From Phycisphaerae bacterium (GTDB lineage: Bacteria; Chloroflexota; Anaerolineae; 4572-78; J111): DNA of 64,000 nt. Position numbers and translations under genes: made by a program. The notes beneath the pieces were generated by a model. The model did no database searches, was not told the DNA's origin, and saw only the letters and a program-made list of their open reading frames with translations. The DNA lies in the NCBI GenBank assembly GCA_028285035.1, contig JANQQF010000136.1, positions 1 to 64,000 on the forward strand, in the 5' to 3' direction. This document shows, piece by piece, positions 25,114-33,900 of this stretch. The number at the start of each line of letters is the position of its first letter. Positions within the stretch are counted from its first letter, which is position 1.

Positions 25114-26562
25114 ATGACAACACAAACTGAGCTTGTTTCCCAAACAAAAACCTCGCCTAGCACATCACAGGCGAGGTTCCTTTCTGTCTTACAAATATAT
25201 GGTCTGATTCTTCTCACCCTCCATTTGGCTGCGTTTCAATTTGCCGAAGAACTCAGTTGGAGTTTGTGGCCCTACACCTTATTGCCGGCCTGGCTGGGCT
25301 GGCTCCTAGCGCTACTCATCGGCACCTTAATCATTCCAACCGTTACTGGATTTATCATCCGATGGCTACACGCAGCTTGGCAAGCCATTCCAGGCAAAGC
25401 CTATCCCCAATGTTGGTTTGTAGGCATCGCCCTCGCCAGTGGATTTCCTTTCTGGTTGGCCCGGCTCAATCACCTTCGGTGGGGCGACTCCTACCTGCTT
25501 TCCATTGCCCTCTCCTACCACGACCTTGATTTACGCGTAATCTACAACTGGCAAGCGCCCTTCACCGTGTTCTTGCATCAACGCTTGTGGCAATTTGTCG
25601 CTGATCCACTATTAGGCTGGCCCGTGGAGAACGTTTACGCGACGATCAGCATCCTATGTGGCATCATTTTTGTGTACGTCTTGCTTAACTTCGTCCGGCG
25701 ATTGGGCCGCACCACAACCGAAGCCATTATCTTGGCAGGGCTAATCCTCACCACAGGCTCGATCCAGCTTTTCTTCGGCTATGTCGAAAACTACACCATC
25801 ATCTCTTTGGGTCTTATCGTCACAATGTTTCTGGCTTGGCGAGCCTTGCAGGGCGAAATCCAGCCAGTCTGGCCTGTCTTAGGGCTAGCCGTGACCAACG
25901 CCTTCCACCCGTCCACCGTCTTCATCTGGCCGGGAATGTGGCTACTCGTTTGGTTTTGCTGGCGGTTGGAGTATGTCACCTTGCGGCAAGCCGCGTGGCA
26001 ACTTGTTGTGCCCCCCTTGATCTTAGGCGGAATGGTTTTAGCCTTGATGGAAGGTGGCTCCCACGGCCTGGACGCCTTTTTGGGCGTGGATCGCCCTGGC
26101 GGGGGCGATGGCATTTGGTTCGTCCCTATCTTCGAAACCACCACCGAGTGGCAACATTACACCATGTTCTCCCCCGCCCACATCATCGACTGGCTCAATC
26201 TTCACTTGCTCATATCTCCTTTTGGACTGGTTATCCTCCTCCTTGCCCTCCCCACCCTCTGGCAAGCTTCATCCCCCCTCTTTGACAGCGAACCTGATCG
26301 ACGATTTGCCATCTACCTCGCTGTTTCTGCCACAATGTATATCCTCTTCACCTGGCTCTGGAATCCCGACTACGGTGCACGCAAAGATTGGGACCTCTTC
26401 GCCCCCTCCGCCTTTGTGTACACCCTACTGGCTGGTTACCTTCTGGTCCGTCTCTTCTCCGAGCGAGAGAAGCTCACCCAGGCTGGGGTGTTTGTGATTG
26501 CTGTCTCGCTACTCCACACAGGCGTGTGGGTGTTTGCGAATACGCACGATTTGCCTCGGTGA
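25114..26562 (+). CDS. Polytopic membrane protein of unknown function
   Basis: The 482-aa protein has about 10-12 hydrophobic segments (for example YTLLPAWLGWLLALLIGTLI and ATISILCGIIFVYVLLNFV). A charged loop with RLNHLRWGDSYLL after the third segment, and the general layout, resemble GT-C-type glycosyltransferases, but no diagnostic motif is certain. The frame is open from a TTG at 25078; the ATG at 25114 is preferred. It starts 39 bp after the kinase stop. A strong hairpin lies inside its first codons (25149-25178), so expression may be attenuated or the true start may be further downstream. Confidence 0.7.
   Translation: MTTQTELVSQTKTSPSTSQARFLSVLQIYGLILLTLHLAAFQFAEELSWSLWPYTLLPAWLGWLLALLIGTLIIPTVTGFIIRWLHAAWQAIPGKAYPQCWFVGIALASGFPFWLARLNHLRWGDSYLLSIALSYHDLDLRVIYNWQAPFTVFLHQRLWQFVADPLLGWPVENVYATISILCGIIFVYVLLNFVRRLGRTTTEAIILAGLILTTGSIQLFFGYVENYTIISLGLIVTMFLAWRALQGEIQPVWPVLGLAVTNAFHPSTVFIWPGMWLLVWFCWRLEYVTLRQAAWQLVVPPLILGGMVLALMEGGSHGLDAFLGVDRPGGGDGIWFVPIFETTTEWQHYTMFSPAHIIDWLNLHLLISPFGLVILLLALPTLWQASSPLFDSEPDRRFAIYLAVSATMYILFTWLWNPDYGARKDWDLFAPSAFVYTLLAGYLLVRLFSEREKLTQAGVFVIAVSLLHTGVWVFANTHDLPR
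25149..25190 (+). terminator. Terminator-like hairpin after the kinase gene
   Basis: A 10-bp GC-rich perfect stem, aacctcgcct and aggcgaggtt, with a 10-nt loop is followed by the T-rich run ttcctttctgtctt. It lies 75 bp after the kinase stop and within the predicted first 25 codons of the next gene. It may be a weak intrinsic terminator or attenuator. Confidence 0.45.
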
Positions 26563-26654
26563 GGCAAGGGCCAACGACTTGAACTGATTTCCTCTTGACA
26601 ACCAAGCTCATTTGTTCCAAATTAGCAATATGATTACTTCTCTCAAGAGGACAA

Positions 26655-27071
26655 ATGGGAAATCCTACAAACATATACTTCATCAAAGAAACGGTATTGA
26701 TTGAAAACCACCAAGTCGAAATCCGTGAGACTCCTGAACCATTTTTGACTTGGGCAATAAATGAGTTAGGTGAAGCGAAGGCCGATCTAGAGAAAGATGA
26801 CAATATTGACAATTTGCATTCAATATTTTACTGGATATCTGAACGACTTCTCGAATACTCTCCTTCGTTTCAGGAAATGAATGAAACCAAAAACATTTGT
26901 AGCTGTGGCGTGTTACACATTGAGTATTTTGATAACACAGGTATCTGGGATGAATTCGAAAAGCTTTTTCACAAGCTTCCAAATCATCTCGAAAAACGCA
27001 TAAAAGAAACTGATGCTGTAATTCCTCCAAAATATAACAACTCCCATCAGGTCGCTGATAAAGGAAATTAA
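26655..27071 (+). CDS. Hypothetical protein, AT-rich orphan
   Basis: I do not recognise this 138-aa protein. It is soluble and acidic, with one CSC segment and a C-terminal helix ending in a polar tail. An AAGAGGA ribosome site precedes the ATG by 6 bp. Base composition is clearly more AT-rich than the genes to the left, which suggests recent acquisition. It could be an immunity or stress protein of the small orphan type, but nothing in the sequence proves this. Confidence 0.65.
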   Translation: MGNPTNIYFIKETVLIENHQVEIRETPEPFLTWAINELGEAKADLEKDDNIDNLHSIFYWISERLLEYSPSFQEMNETKNICSCGVLHIEYFDNTGIWDEFEKLFHKLPNHLEKRIKETDAVIPPKYNNSHQVADKGN

Positions 27072-27108
27072 TCATGACGGGAGGTTGATTTTTTTTGAGT
27101 ACGAAGAA

Positions 27109-27237
27109 ATGAACAATATTCTCACCGTTTGTAAAAGTGTCATAGATGAACTAATTTTTGAAGATGAATGGAAAGTGCTTATAGCCGCTCACAAAACAGT
27201 ATCGTATGACTTTGCTATTTTCGATTCATTTTTTTAG
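27109..27237 (+). CDS. Possible small 42-aa protein or gene remnant
   Basis: A short open frame starting MNNILTVC and ending FAIFDSFF runs from an ATG with only a weak purine run (gaag) before it. It lies in the AT-rich patch between two orphan genes. It may be a remnant of a larger gene; coding status is doubtful. Confidence 0.25.
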   Translation: MNNILTVCKSVIDELIFEDEWKVLIAAHKTVSYDFAIFDSFF

Positions 27238-27317
27238 GTCCAAAATTTGATGTTGATGGATGTCATAGTATCTTGAGAAAATAACAGCCATAAACATTTA
27301 AGAGTGCGCAAGATAAA

Positions 27318-27845
27318 ATGAACACAGATACAAAAGAAAAAATCGTAAAAATAATTGCAGAATATCAAGATGAGGCTGAAGGATTAGGGGCAATTTCTCT
27401 AGGAAAGAGCCTATATGAAATTCACAATATCCCTATGTTTGCTTCTGGGTTATATTTATTTGATGTCGTCCGTTGTCGTGAAGATGAAGCAAGCAACCTC
27501 AAACCAGTTATTCTTGAAGTTATTACGCCCAGTAATTACAGCACAATTGGGATTATTTTTTCGGACACATTAAATGGTGAACAGCAAGGGGATATTGTTT
27601 GGGATCTTTACAAAGCGTTCAAGAATTTTTACTACGAGCGTGCAACAGATACAAACTGTGCGATCTCCTTCCCCAAAGTTCATTTTGAAGAAATATGTCA
27701 GCGACTTAATGTGGCTTATAAACTATGTCTCGGCTATATAAGAATACGAGCTATATCAACCAATCATAGAGAAAAGTATCCACACTTTTCAAATAAAAAC
27801 AGATTAGGGCAGAACCCCCTCTTTAAGTTGAATAAATTCAATTAA
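27318..27845 (+). CDS. Hypothetical protein, AT-rich orphan
   Basis: The 175-aa protein has no membrane segment and no motif I recognise. Its N terminus is helical, its middle alpha/beta (LKPVILEVITPSNYSTIGIIFSD) and its C terminus basic. The AT content is high, as in the gene at 26655, and it ends at a strong bidirectional terminator. The start lacks a good ribosome site. Function unknown; the setting suggests a laterally acquired patch. Confidence 0.6.
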   Translation: MNTDTKEKIVKIIAEYQDEAEGLGAISLGKSLYEIHNIPMFASGLYLFDVVRCREDEASNLKPVILEVITPSNYSTIGIIFSDTLNGEQQGDIVWDLYKAFKNFYYERATDTNCAISFPKVHFEEICQRLNVAYKLCLGYIRIRAISTNHREKYPHFSNKNRLGQNPLFKLNKFN

Positions 27846-27881
27846 AAAGAGCCTGCATTTTGGGGATACAGGCTCTTTTTT
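27844..27881. terminator. Bidirectional intrinsic terminator
   Basis: A 12-bp stem, aaaaagagcctg and caggctcttttt, with a 13-nt loop ends in T runs on both strands. It lies between the convergent 27318 gene (plus) and the DEAD-box helicase gene (minus), and can end transcripts from both. Confidence 0.9.
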
Positions 27882-27905
27882 CACCATTCAAATAAACATC
27901 AACCC

Positions 27906-29609
27906 TCAGGCCCGCTTAACCCCCAACACCTCAGACTCAAAGCGATAGGTTCCGGCCTTAGACAGAACGTGATCGACCAGTTCGTCAGGAACATCGACGA
28001 AGGTGCGGGTATCTTGAATGCGAATTTTGCCGATGGAGCGGCCTGAAATGCGAGCGTGACGGGCCAGGGTATTGACAATGTGGTTGGGCTGAATGCCATC
28101 GGTTCGGCCTTTATCCAGCACCAAACGAGTCATTCCTTCTTCATGGGAGCTACGTGAGGGGCCATCACCTCGACCACCACTTCGACCATTACGACTGCCA
28201 CGCTCACCACGCCCTGATCGCTCCCGGCTGGATCGGTCTTTTTCATACCGGCCCCGTTTGCGATCATACTTACCACGTTTTGGGGGTTCCTCAACCACCT
28301 CGGTGACACTTGGAATCGGACGTTGCCGCTCCTCATCGCGGGCCAGCTTCAAAGCGGCTGCCGCCACGATAATCGGATCGTGCCCCTCCTCAACCAGACC
28401 GAGAATGATATCACGTTCGCGACGGCCTCGGGCGCGTTTGACCCAGACCATCAGCCGCTCAACCAATTTAGCCTCACGGTGCTTCTCAATCTCTTCAGTC
28501 GTGGGCAATTTGGCTTGGGTCATCGTTTGTTTTGTAAAACGCTCAATTTTTCGCAGGTGCCACCGCTCACGAGGCGTGACCAACGAAATGGCTGTTCCCG
28601 TGCGCCCAGCCCGACCGGTTCGCCCAACGCGATGGACAAACACTTCGGGGTCATTTGGCAAATCAAAGTTAATGACGTGGGAAATATCATCGATGTCCAG
28701 ACCGCGTGCGGCGACGTCTGTGGCCACCAAGACAGTCACCTGATTGCCTCGAAAGCGCTTGAGCACCCGTTCGCGGGCTTCCTGGCTCATATCACCATTC
28801 AAGGCCTCAGCCGCAACACCACGCCCGGTCAAGGCATTCGCCAAATCACCTGTCCCGACCCGGGTTCGGGCAAAAATTAGCGTATTCACCATCGGCTCAA
28901 TCTCAAAGAGGCGAACCAACGCGGCTAATTTATCGGCTTCATAGACCATATAGTAGCGTTGCTCAATCGCCTCAACAGTCAATTGCTTTTTGGCAATAGT
29001 CACCGACTCTGGATCAATCATATATTGATCGGCTAACTTACGGATTTCTTTGGGGAGTGTGGCTGAAAAAAGGGCCGTTTGGCGACGAGGAGGTGTTTGC
29101 TCCAAAATTGCTTCGATATCCTCGATAAAGCCCATACTCAACATCTCATCCGCTTCATCAAGTACCACGGTCGAAACATTGCTCAAGTCGAGCACCTTAC
29201 GTTTAATCAAATCGAGCAAGCGGCCAGGGGTGCCGATCACAATATCGACCCCTTTTTTCAAACGACCAATTTGTTTGTAGTAGGGCTGCCCCCCATAAAC
29301 TGCCATCACTTTTACGCCAAGATGTTGGCCGTACTGCTCGGTCGCCTCAGCCACCTGGATGGCCAATTCACGAGTGGGGGCTAAGACCAAACCTTGGACG
29401 TGTTTTTGTTTCTCTTCAAGGTTGTGTAGCATCGGCAGGGCGAAGGCAGCAGTTTTGCCCGTTCCCGTTTGGGCCTGACCAATCACATCATCACCAGTCA
29501 GCATCAGGGGGATCATGCCTTCTTGGATGGGGGTGGGGTCGGTATACCCCATTTCTGTTACAGCCTGCACCAATTCAGGGCGCAGGTGCAACTCAAATAC
29601 ATTTGTCAT
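27906..29609 (-). CDS. DEAD-box ATP-dependent RNA helicase with DbpA-type RNA-binding domain
   Basis: The first 360 residues carry all helicase motifs: Q motif, AQTGTGKTAAF, PTRELAIQV, TPGRLLDL, DEADEML, FSATLP, ARGLDID and HRVGRTGRAGRTG. An Arg/Gly/Ser-rich linker follows (about 440-490, with repeated RGRGxRS-like segments). The last 75 residues match the DbpA C-terminal RNA-binding fold (VDVPDELVDHVL). At 567 aa it fits DeaD/CsdA-type enzymes used in ribosome assembly, RNA decay or cold growth. It is monocistronic. Confidence 0.95.
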   Translation of the reverse strand: MTNVFELHLRPELVQAVTEMGYTDPTPIQEGMIPLMLTGDDVIGQAQTGTGKTAAFALPMLHNLEEKQKHVQGLVLAPTRELAIQVAEATEQYGQHLGVKVMAVYGGQPYYKQIGRLKKGVDIVIGTPGRLLDLIKRKVLDLSNVSTVVLDEADEMLSMGFIEDIEAILEQTPPRRQTALFSATLPKEIRKLADQYMIDPESVTIAKKQLTVEAIEQRYYMVYEADKLAALVRLFEIEPMVNTLIFARTRVGTGDLANALTGRGVAAEALNGDMSQEARERVLKRFRGNQVTVLVATDVAARGLDIDDISHVINFDLPNDPEVFVHRVGRTGRAGRTGTAISLVTPRERWHLRKIERFTKQTMTQAKLPTTEEIEKHREAKLVERLMVWVKRARGRRERDIILGLVEEGHDPIIVAAAALKLARDEERQRPIPSVTEVVEEPPKRGKYDRKRGRYEKDRSSRERSGRGERGSRNGRSGGRGDGPSRSSHEEGMTRLVLDKGRTDGIQPNHIVNTLARHARISGRSIGKIRIQDTRTFVDVPDELVDHVLSKAGTYRFESEVLGVKRA

Positions 29610-29626
29610 CGAATAGCTCCTATGTA

Positions 29627-29740
29627 GTAAGTAGTAATTGGTAATTAGTAATCAGTTATTAATAGTGATTGCCTTAATTTACCGCCTTGATGAAAAGGCA
29701 ATAACCAATCACCATGTACTATTTACTAATTACCAACCTG
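29627..29740. repeat. AT-rich inverted repeat of the tagtaattggtaatta family
   Basis: A segment reading tagtaattggtaattagtaa (29627 onward) and a complementary segment ctatttactaattaccaa (about 29717-29734) face each other upstream of the helicase gene. The same words form the perfect inverted repeat at 36263-36310. The 390-bp gap 29610-30000 holds this repeat, a terminator hairpin and no gene. Confidence 0.55.
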
Positions 29741-29851
29741 GGTCGAGTCTGCTGGCGGGTGATGATGAGTTTCCTTGCGGAATACCTCACCCACCCCAGC
29801 CGCTTTTCCGGCAACAGCCGACTCATCCCCATATTAGAGCCATTCTGTTGC

Positions 29852-29883
29852 AACAAAAATGCCCGCCAAATTTTGGTCGGGCA
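29852..29883 (-). terminator. Intrinsic terminator of the glycosidase gene at 30001
   Basis: On the minus strand, a hairpin with arms tgcccg and cgggca (29860-29883) plus further inner pairing is followed directly by tttttg. It lies about 120 bp after the stop of the minus-strand gene at 30001-31521. Confidence 0.7.
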
Positions 29884-30000
29884 ACCTTCGTGGAATACTC
29901 AACAATTTTGATTTATGATTTTGGATTGATGATTTGCGATTAGTATCGCCGAAATCATCAATCTGTTGGGAAGTATAGCACGTTTTTTATAGATGCATAA

Positions 30001-31521
30001 TTACCGCCCCAACAATCGCCGCGCCATCACCTGCCAAATCACTAGCAAAAAGGTCACACCCGCCATCAACAATAGAAAAACGAAGACAAAGCGTCGGCGG
30101 GGAGAGACAGCCATAATCTCCAACGGGGTTGGGGGCAAGGGAGTCGGCGTGGGGGCAACGTTGAGCGGGTAACGCTCTTGAGGGGTGCCGGGCTCAACGA
30201 TGATTTGCGGCGGGCCACCGATGAAACACTCGCCGCTGCTACAGGTGGCCGGAGGGACATCAAGGGTGTACTGTTTTCGTTCTGCAAGAAGGGGTTGGGT
30301 CGCCCCGGTTTGATCGACCAAGATGGCCTCATCCACAATGGCATTGAGTGTCACCTGTCGCGGTGTGGGGGCCATATTCCACACAACGGTCACCGTATCT
30401 TCAGGTCGTTTGAAAACAACAACATAAACATCACCTTGCTCAAACAAAGTCGCTTCCTCAAAACCAACCAGATAGGTGGTCACCACTTGATAAGCGGTAA
30501 AGGCGGGTCGGCGTGATTTATCACCACGAAGCAGGCCAAAAGGTTGCACATCTTCGGGGTGTTCGGTGCTATTGAAGAGTTTGTAAACCTGTACCCGCTC
30601 GGCACCGGAGCCGAAGGCGATGGCGTGCGCTTGGATGATAAATGAACTTTGCTCCTCCAAGGTGGCTTTGAAACGCGGCTCGCGATGAGGCGGCTCGGGG
30701 ATGTCACTGCTTGGGGGGGCATTGGTCTCGTTGAGCCAAATCTCCTTGTCGGTCAAGCCAAATGAGTCGAGCGTGGCCCGTGTTTCGGTAATAATGTCGC
30801 GCAACTGCTGGGGCTTGTAGTAAAGGTGGTAATTGACCCCATCAAAATAGTAGTTGTTCGCGGCAGCATCAGGGTCAGCCGAAATCAGGCGCAAGACCCG
30901 TGGCAAATATTGCTCCCGATCATACTCCTCATCCCACCAATAAGTCAGCCCCGACAGATACACCTTCATCGTTGGGTCCACCTTTTTGATGGCCAAGTAG
31001 GCTGTTTTGTGGAGCAGGACAAAATCTTCTTCCGTCCCATTCCAGGTACTGCCTGGATGGTTGGCATCCCACACATCCGGCTCGTTCCAAATGATCCAGT
31101 GCTGGATACGCCCTTGATATTGCTCAACCAATCGCTCGACAAAGGTGGCCCACTCCGTCATATCAGGCACATCCTTCAAATTCGGGTTGGCCGGATCATT
31201 GCCTAGATGCTCCAAATCGCGGGCCCACTCAGGCGTCCGAACAATCAGCCCAACCACCTCGCGGCCCGCAGCTAGATCGGTCGCAATCAAGGGATCTGGC
31301 ACATTGGCTGGCTGCCAATCATCAGGGCCATTGGGTTGAATGATATCCCAATAAAACTTGATCCGAGTATACCCCACCCCTGACTCAGCCGCCGCTTCAA
31401 AGTCGTCGTAGGTCTGCACCAAGCCGAAACGAGGGTCTGGGGTTGGTTCTTGGGCAAAATTTGCCTCAGGGTGAACAAAGAGCAATAAAATTGCAATGAG
31501 AATAATGATATATTGTCGCAT
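30001..31521 (-). CDS. Membrane-anchored GH-A clan glycoside hydrolase-like protein
   Basis: The protein begins with a signal peptide (IIILIAILLLFVHPEANFA) and ends with one membrane segment (FVFVFLLLMAGVTFLLVIWQV), so the catalytic part faces outside. The (beta/alpha)8 part shows the acid/base Glu in IIWNEPDVWD and the probable nucleophile Glu in EIWLNETNAP, the pattern of GH39/GH5-type enzymes. A beta-rich domain and Pro-rich stalk follow. The substrate is not clear. The frame is open from a TTG at 31554; the ATG at 31521 starts the signal peptide properly. A second protein with a related domain is at 55566. Confidence 0.85.
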   Translation of the reverse strand: MRQYIIILIAILLLFVHPEANFAQEPTPDPRFGLVQTYDDFEAAAESGVGYTRIKFYWDIIQPNGPDDWQPANVPDPLIATDLAAGREVVGLIVRTPEWARDLEHLGNDPANPNLKDVPDMTEWATFVERLVEQYQGRIQHWIIWNEPDVWDANHPGSTWNGTEEDFVLLHKTAYLAIKKVDPTMKVYLSGLTYWWDEEYDREQYLPRVLRLISADPDAAANNYYFDGVNYHLYYKPQQLRDIITETRATLDSFGLTDKEIWLNETNAPPSSDIPEPPHREPRFKATLEEQSSFIIQAHAIAFGSGAERVQVYKLFNSTEHPEDVQPFGLLRGDKSRRPAFTAYQVVTTYLVGFEEATLFEQGDVYVVVFKRPEDTVTVVWNMAPTPRQVTLNAIVDEAILVDQTGATQPLLAERKQYTLDVPPATCSSGECFIGGPPQIIVEPGTPQERYPLNVAPTPTPLPPTPLEIMAVSPRRRFVFVFLLLMAGVTFLLVIWQVMARRLLGR

Positions 31522-31639
31522 AGCTCTAGATGATATCGATTGTTGATTTTTCAAAGGCGACTATTCTAGCCGCATTCCTAAAAAATGGGGAATCTATCAC
31601 CTGCCAACCTGCCATTTTTTAGATCGCCTGTCCTGGACG

Positions 31640-31645
31640 TATAAT
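31640..31645 (+). promoter_or_regulatory. Possible -10 box for a leaderless transcript
   Basis: A perfect TATAAT lies 8 bp upstream of the ATG of the SGNH hydrolase gene, and no ribosome site is visible before that ATG. This geometry would place the transcription start at or very near the start codon. Confidence 0.4.
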
Positions 31646-31653
31646 GCCGCCTT

Positions 31654-32628
31654 ATGACAAAACAAACCAACCAATTTACAACCAAATCAATCTTCATCAA
31701 CATCATTCTCATCCTATTTGGGTTGGGGGCCGGACTCCTCCTGATGGAAGGCTTTTTGCGCTGGTATCAGCCCGACCCATTTGTCAAAACGGCCCGCGAA
31801 TTGTGGTGGATGCGAGACAATCCAGGATACAACGTCTTCACGGTGGACCCTGATTTTGGCTTCCGCCCGATTTTTGGGAACGGTTTATACAATGAGTATG
31901 GCACGAAAGCCAACAATTATAGCTTGGAAAAGCCCGATGGCGTCACCCGGCTGCTCTTTATCGGCGACTCAGTCACCCACCGCGCCAAAATTATCGACTC
32001 GCTGCAAGAAATTTATGGGGATGAAGAGTTTGAATATTGGAACGCGGGAGTCGAGTCATACGGGACGGTGCAGGAGGTGGCCTACTATAAAAAATACAAT
32101 GCGGCGATCAAACCAGACCACGTCATCCTTACCTTTCACATCAACGATTTCGAAACCACCCCCATCGCTTTTCCCAACGACGGTGATGGCCTCATCGTTT
32201 ACGCACCCAATCAACCCCTGAGTGCGATGAATCCCTGGTTATTTCGAAACAGCTACTTGTACCGTTTTGTCATTAACCGGATCGGAGACTCTAGCCAAAA
32301 TCAGGAAAAAATCATTCAGGAAGCCGAGGCCAGCTTGCTGGAGCTACGAGACATTCTAGCCGCAGATAACATTCGTTTTTCAGTGCTAGTGCTGCCGATG
32401 TTCTTGCCCTATGAGCAGTGGCAACCGCACGAACAAACGGGCCGAGATCGCATTTTGCAAACACTAACTAACGCCAACATCATCCACTACGATCTCTTCC
32501 CCATCTCCAAACAAGCCATCAAAGATGGCATCACCATTGAAGAAGAACCGGGCAGCCACTGGCATCCGAGCAAAGATGTCTCGGTGCGTTTTGCGGAGTA
32601 TTTGTTTGCGGAAGGGTTGTTGGAGTAG
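31654..32628 (+). CDS. Membrane-anchored SGNH/GDSL-type hydrolase
   Basis: An N-terminal signal anchor (INIILILFGLGAGLLLMEGFL) is followed by an SGNH fold. Block I is LLFIGDSVTH (nucleophile Ser), block II has WNAGVESYG (Gly), block III HINDFE (Asn) and the last block PGSHWHPS (His). Such proteins are esterases or O-acetyl transferases/esterases of surface glycans. It is 324 aa and diverges from the GH gene, which suggests a shared cell-surface role by context only. Confidence 0.82.
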   Translation: MTKQTNQFTTKSIFINIILILFGLGAGLLLMEGFLRWYQPDPFVKTARELWWMRDNPGYNVFTVDPDFGFRPIFGNGLYNEYGTKANNYSLEKPDGVTRLLFIGDSVTHRAKIIDSLQEIYGDEEFEYWNAGVESYGTVQEVAYYKKYNAAIKPDHVILTFHINDFETTPIAFPNDGDGLIVYAPNQPLSAMNPWLFRNSYLYRFVINRIGDSSQNQEKIIQEAEASLLELRDILAADNIRFSVLVLPMFLPYEQWQPHEQTGRDRILQTLTNANIIHYDLFPISKQAIKDGITIEEEPGSHWHPSKDVSVRFAEYLFAEGLLE

Positions 32629-32767
32629 GGTTATTGAGGCAGATTGAGAAACGAGTAGTGCGTATTATGGCTGGAGAATGGAAGATTGGAAGGGTGGAAA
32701 AATTTCACTTTATTTAAGGTGTTGTATAGAAATAAAGTTTCGGCAATACCTGACAAAATTGTAATGT

Positions 32768-32812
32768 AGGCATCCCTGACTGCGAACCAACAGGCTAAAA
32801 GCCTGTGTTACA
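32768..32812. repeat. REP-like hairpin upstream of the aldo/keto reductase gene
   Basis: A hairpin acaggct-aaa-agcctgt sits in a gtaggcatccctgactgcgaacc context. Its TAAA-type loop resembles the hairpin clusters at 2-3 kb and 12 kb. It lies in the 208-bp gap before the aldo/keto reductase gene. Confidence 0.5.
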
Positions 32813-32837
32813 ACGTTAAATTTTAAGGAGAACTTAA

Positions 32838-33827
32838 ATGAATTATCGATCATTTGGTCGAACGGGTTGGGAAATTTCTGAAATCAGTTTTGGAGCCTGG
32901 GCGATTGGCGATGCCTGGGGTGAGCTAGTGAGTGAGGACAATGCATTGACTGCCCTCCACACCGCCATTGATAACGGAGTCAACTTCATCGACACCGCCG
33001 ATGTCTATGGCGATGGGCGTAGCGAACGATTTATCGCCCAGGTGTTAAAAGAACGTTCTGAGCAGCTTTATGTGGTTACCAAGGCCGGGCGGCGGCTTGA
33101 CCCACACACGCCAGATGGCTATGCTGACCCAGACAAAATGACAGCCTTTGTCGAACGTAGCCTCAAAAATCTGGATGTTGAAGCCCTCGATTTGGTTCAA
33201 CTCCACTGTCCACCCACCGATGTGTATTATATGCCCGAAGTCTTTGGTTTTATGGACGATTTGGTACAGGCAGGAAAAATCAAATTTTACGGGGTCAGCG
33301 TCGAGAAGGTAGAAGAGGCGATCAAGGCGATTGAGTATCCCAACGTGCAAAGTGTCCAGATCATCTTTAATATGTTTCGCCAGCGTCCAGCTGAGCTGTT
33401 TTTTGAATTAGCCAAAGCCCGTCAAGTGGGTATTTTGGCTCGGGTGCCGTTAGCCAGTGGCTTGCTCACCGGCAAAATGAAAGCCAGCACTACCTTCCAC
33501 AAAGACGACCATCGTAATTTCAATCGGCATGGCGAAGCCTTTGATGTTGGGGAAACGTTTAGTGGGGTTGATTACGACACCGGCTTGGCGGCCGTCGAGA
33601 AAATCTGCGCTTTGTTACCAGACAACACCACAATGGCTCAGTTTGCTCTGCGTTGGATATTGATGTTTGATGCGATTAGTTGTGCTATTCCAGGGGCCAA
33701 AAACAAACAACAAGCCCTTGACAACACGCTTGCGACCGACTTACCCGAGTTAAACGATGAGGTTATGGCTCAGATCGAAGCGATTTATCAGGCAAGCATT
33801 CGAGATCAAGTCCATCATCGTTGGTAG
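32838..33827 (+). CDS. Aldo/keto reductase family oxidoreductase
   Basis: The 329-aa (beta/alpha)8 protein shows the catalytic tetrad: Asp in FIDTADVYG, Tyr in the same motif, Lys in VVTKAGRR and His in LVQLHCPP. The NADPH-binding end includes LARVPLASGLLTGK and CAIPGAKNKQQALDN. A strong aaggag site precedes the ATG. It probably reduces an aldehyde or sugar. It is convergent with the beta-lactamase-like gene. Confidence 0.92.
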   Translation: MNYRSFGRTGWEISEISFGAWAIGDAWGELVSEDNALTALHTAIDNGVNFIDTADVYGDGRSERFIAQVLKERSEQLYVVTKAGRRLDPHTPDGYADPDKMTAFVERSLKNLDVEALDLVQLHCPPTDVYYMPEVFGFMDDLVQAGKIKFYGVSVEKVEEAIKAIEYPNVQSVQIIFNMFRQRPAELFFELAKARQVGILARVPLASGLLTGKMKASTTFHKDDHRNFNRHGEAFDVGETFSGVDYDTGLAAVEKICALLPDNTTMAQFALRWILMFDAISCAIPGAKNKQQALDNTLATDLPELNDEVMAQIEAIYQASIRDQVHHRW

Positions 33828-33852
33828 GGAATAGAGTTTGTAGGGTTTAGGA

Positions 33853-33900
33853 GTTTGTAGAGTTCTTAGTGATGACCAAGGAAGCTAAAACTCTACAAAC
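33853..33900. terminator. Hairpin between convergent genes
   Basis: Arms gtttgtagagttcttag (33853-33869) and ctaaaactctacaaac (885-900) pair with one mismatch. The second arm covers the last codons and stop of the minus-strand gene. It may act as a terminator in both directions, though a long T run is lacking. Confidence 0.5.

Noticed and set aside
26683..27075. 130-aa open frame on the minus strand
   Set aside because: It is the shadow of the plus-strand orphan gene at 26655, which has a good ribosome site.
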